DNA from: Salpingoeca rosetta
Taxonomy: Eukaryota > Opisthokonta > Choanoflagellata > Craspedida > Salpingoecidae
Assembly (NCBI RefSeq): GCF_000188695.1
Contig: NW_004754904.1
Coordinates: 191,650-212,452 of the forward strand
Reading direction: 5' to 3'
Length of the DNA: 20,803 bases
The notes under the pieces were generated by a model. That model ran no database searches. It had not been told where the DNA came from and saw nothing but the letters and a program-made list of their open reading frames with translations. A program made the translations under genes and the position numbers. Position 1 is the stretch's first letter; the number at the start of each line of letters is the position of its first letter. Positions 18,664-20,803 of this stretch are shown piece after piece.

Positions 18664-18671
18664 TGACGTCA
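18664..18671. promoter_or_regulatory. CRE-like palindrome TGACGTCA
   Basis: A perfect bZIP (CREB/ATF) consensus octamer. It lies between gene 4's upstream region and the 3' end of tentative gene 5, about 2.1 kb upstream of the gene 4 ATG. A regulatory role is a guess based on the motif alone. Confidence 0.3.
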
Positions 18672-18684
18672 CAACCAACGAAGG

Positions 18685-20410
18685 TCAGCAGCCACTGACG
18701 CGTGGCTTGGTCACAGGAGGAGGAGGAGAAGGGACAAACTGTGTTCGATCAAACACGCGATGCAACACACTGGACGCAAAAGAGGAGGGGAAGAAGACAA
18801 AGGGCGGAGAAGAGACGCATTGCTGCTCATCGTCTCTGCGAAGGAGCTCATCAGTGAGCTCCGGTGGTGTTGCTGATGGCGTGATAATTGCTGCTGGTGT
18901 GGCTGGGAGTTGCTGCTGCAGTTGGAGATATCACGAACAGAGGAGGGCGGGGGGGGGCAGAGGAAGGGGAGAAGAGGAGAGAAAGATGGAAAGAGGTACA
19001 GAGAGGGAAGGGGGAGGAGAGAGGGAGAGGAGCGAGGTTGTGGTAACAGGGAGGAGCGATCATTGCAACGCTGTACGTACCGTGTGGCTGAGATGGCTTG
19101 TCAAAGTGAGACAAGCCTTGCATGTCTCGCCCTGCAAGCCGCATGTCCATCCTAGAGAATGGCTCTGCACAATGAACTGATGGTGGTTCGACAAGCACCT
19201 CAACACTGGGTGTCGGTACTTTGTCCTCCTCGAGCAAAACACGCAACAAGGAACAGAAGAAGGGAACAGGCAATCAAACAAAACATGGGTGTGAGTGGTA
19301 GCAAAGGCTCTTCTTGTATGCGTGTGCGTGCGGCTGTTTGTCGATTGGCTCTGCAGGCTGGGTTGTTGGGGGATGGAGACGAGGAAAGTGAACGTGAAGA
19401 AGAAGAGGAACAAAGAAAGACCACGAGGAGTAGGGAGCGAAAAGTGAACGTGAAGCCGAGGTTACGGTCATGAACAACAAGCCTTTGTGTTATTGATGTG
19501 ACCTGCCAAGCAATGTAAACCAACGACCACAAGCAAGGACGAAGATGGAGAAAGGAGGAAAGAAGGAGGGAAGGTGTGCACACACACACATACACCGAAA
19601 TTGCTGTGACAATTAGTCACTGCGAATGTGGAACCTTCGCCTTCCACCTTTGTCAGTGCACACACCACGTGGTGGTGGTGGTGGTGGTGTTGCCCAACCA
19701 GTGGCGCAAGCTCACCTTTTCTTGTTCCGCGCCGAAATCCAAGACACAAAACCAGGCAAAGGAGACCACAAGCCGGAAAAAAGGCACTGGCTGCACTGGC
19801 GTGCGGGCGTGCGGGCGTGCGCGTGGTGGTGGTGGTGGTGTGGTGCTCAGGCCCTCTTTGTGTGCGTGTGTGTGGTGCGGTGTTCCAATGTTTGTGGCCA
19901 GCCAACCAGCAAGAAAGCCCACCACGCAGAAGTGCGGCGAGGGCAAAAGCCAGCAAGCAAAGCAGGAAAACCACAAGCAAGCAGCAAGGCGAGCGGGCGT
20001 GGGACAGGCACGGGCTTGTTTTCTTGGTCAATCAATCAGTGTGACGAAAGTTTATGTACATCTTTCAACAAACAGGGGAAGAAGCGAAAATTTTCTGACA
20101 AGCAAAAGCGGGACAAGCGAAGCCAAGCACAACCCAAGGTTGCCAGGCCTTTTCAACGGTAGTCACGCTGTTGTTGTGACGCGCTGTCAACGGTTATGGG
20201 TCGTGCACGAGCAAGCAACGCATGCAACATTCATGTGGGCGTGAGCGATGCAGTGGCGTGGTGGAGAGTGGTGGCGATGAAGGGGGTGGTGGCTGGAAGT
20301 GCTTGCGCAAGATGGTTGCCCGAGCATCCAGTGCGGCTTGTGTGTTTGGTGTGCGTGTTTTGTGTGTGTGCATGTGTGTGTTTTGTGTGTGTGTATGTGT
20401 GTGTGTGTGT

Positions 20411-20455
<45 letters not shown>

Positions 20456-20628
20456 TGTGTGTGTTTGGACGACCTCTCAAGCGAGCGAGATAAATCTCTG
20501 ATGCACGTGTGGACGTGCTTGCAGTTTGTGTGCGATGTAAGGTGCTGACTCACAGTAAGTTTGATTGGAGGGCGGCGATGGTGTGCCCATCCGCCTCAGA
20601 GTGCATCGTTTGGCGCCTCACGTCGTCC
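18685..20628 (-). CDS. Tentative gene 5, three C-terminal exons, continues beyond the right edge
   Basis: Candidate exons (minus): 20554-20628 (acceptor ctttgttgcag, donor ACT|GTGAGT), 19081-19228 (acceptor gctcgag, donor CACACG|GTACGT) and 18685-18915 (acceptor tctccaactgcag, stop TGA at 18687-18685). Only one frame is open in the first (VRRQTMHSEADGHTIAALQ); it ends in phase 2, and the following exons then stay open to the stop. Exon 2 includes FIVQSHSLGWTCGLQGETC and a KAC, faintly C1-domain-like. The last exon encodes TPPELTDELLRRDDEQQC and ends PPPPVTKPRVSGC. I recognise no family. Exon 2 also has a second open frame, and further exons could hide in the 1325-nt intron, so the model is weak. 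Confidence 0.38.
18843..18862. repeat. Perfect inverted repeat, 8-bp arms with 4-nt loop
   Basis: GGAGCTCA-TCAG-TGAGCTCC can form a short hairpin. It lies within the last candidate exon of gene 5. Confidence 0.8.
20353..20466. repeat. GT microsatellite with TTTGTGT interruptions
   Basis: Plus-strand (GT)n with TGTTTTG, ATGTGC and TTCGTG breaks, the longest pure run being about 20414-20452. It lies in the proposed long intron of gene 5. Confidence 0.9.
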
Positions 20629-20803
20629 CTGCAACAAAGTGATGGTTGTGGACAGGATGCGATCGATGATTGAGGGGTGCGACCAAGGGTGTTGAAAAAG
20701 CGGTTGAGCGCAATGGGCAACGGTCAAATGCGCCCTGTGTGCCGCACGTTCACAGCGTCTCTCTCTCTCTCTCTCTGTCTGTCTCTCTGTCTCTCTCTCT
20801 CTC
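20629..20803 (-). other. Intron end upstream of the gene 5 exon, running off the window
   Basis: If the exon at 20554-20628 is real, this is the 3' part of the preceding intron. It holds a CT/GA microsatellite (20757-20803) cut by the window edge. No other coding signal is seen. Confidence 0.4.
20757..20803. repeat. (CT)n microsatellite at the right edge
   Basis: CTCTCT blocks with CTGTCTGT interruptions reach the end of the window, so the full length is unknown. Confidence 0.9.

Larger units (their letters stand above)
16586..18684. other. Upstream region of gene 4 and spacer to gene 5
   Basis: No firm gene is visible. The minus strand is pyrimidine-rich from about 16690 to 17160, suiting 5'UTR, intron or promoter of gene 4. 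Landmarks are (GATC)4 at 17325-17340, AATAAA on the plus strand at about 17373 and 18280, CA/CATGCA repeats at about 17838-17879, a (GT)n at about 18167-18185 and a CRE-like palindrome at 18664. Open frames on both strands are long but low-complexity and mutually overlapping; one possible plus-strand exon (18423-18531) is discussed under findings. Confidence 0.5.

Noticed and set aside
19492..19506. Acceptor-like ttgcttggcag followed by a short frame (VTSITQRLVVHD) on the minus strand
   Set aside because: Joining it after the exon at 20554-20628 gives an immediate stop, and the only donor (GTAACC) is weak.
19545..19573. Possible plus-strand first exon starting MEKGGKKEG
   Set aside because: Its phase does not match the basic terminal exon at 20076, and it overlaps a pyrimidine tract on the other strand.

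Overview
The window is nuclear DNA of a eukaryote. Every confident gene is split by canonical GT-AG introns. The exons are GC-rich, the introns and spacers are full of CA/TG, CAGA and GA microsatellites, and proteins carry long homopolymer runs. The gene content (a ZC3H11A-type CCCH protein, an AlkB-homologue-4 dioxygenase, a secretory S10 serine carboxypeptidase) fits an opisthokont and probably a unicellular holozoan. A choanoflagellate is my best guess, from composition and compactness only; no marker in the window settles it.

Layout, left to right. (1) Minus strand, 451-5448: a ZC3H11A-like protein of about 1166 residues in three exons, with a tiny first exon that completes zinc finger 1. 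(2) Minus strand, 5802-9017: an S10 serine carboxypeptidase of 471 residues in eight exons whose phases all close. (3) Plus strand, 9125-11073: ALKBH4, 294 residues in six exons, head-to-head with gene 2 across only 107 bp. (4) Minus strand, 12541-16585: an unrecognised 1113-residue protein in three exons. It has zinc-binding modules at both ends of a very long Ser/Arg/His/Gln-rich middle, and it is convergent with ALKBH4. (5) Minus strand, 18685-20628 and off the right edge: a tentative gene made of three phase-compatible exons, much weaker than the others.

The exon models were assembled by joining splice sites by eye and checking that the reading phase is kept and that catalytic or metal-binding motifs are completed across junctions. 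In genes 1-4 each coding length is an exact multiple of three and ends in a stop codon. The genes do not look like one pathway. ZC3H11A (mRNA export) and gene 4 (a likely nuclear protein with zinc modules and an SR-like region) are both plausibly nuclear, ALKBH4 is an Fe(II)/2-oxoglutarate demethylase, and the carboxypeptidase is secretory or lysosomal.

The most interesting item is gene 4. Its N-terminus carries cysteines and hydrophobic residues in an order very close to a nuclear-receptor DNA-binding domain, a family regarded as animal-specific, and part of it recurs near its C-terminus. Also notable are sense-strand TG repeats directly after many 5' splice sites, a split CCCH finger, a stop-free 3n intron in ALKBH4, and a probable 3'UTR intron in gene 4.
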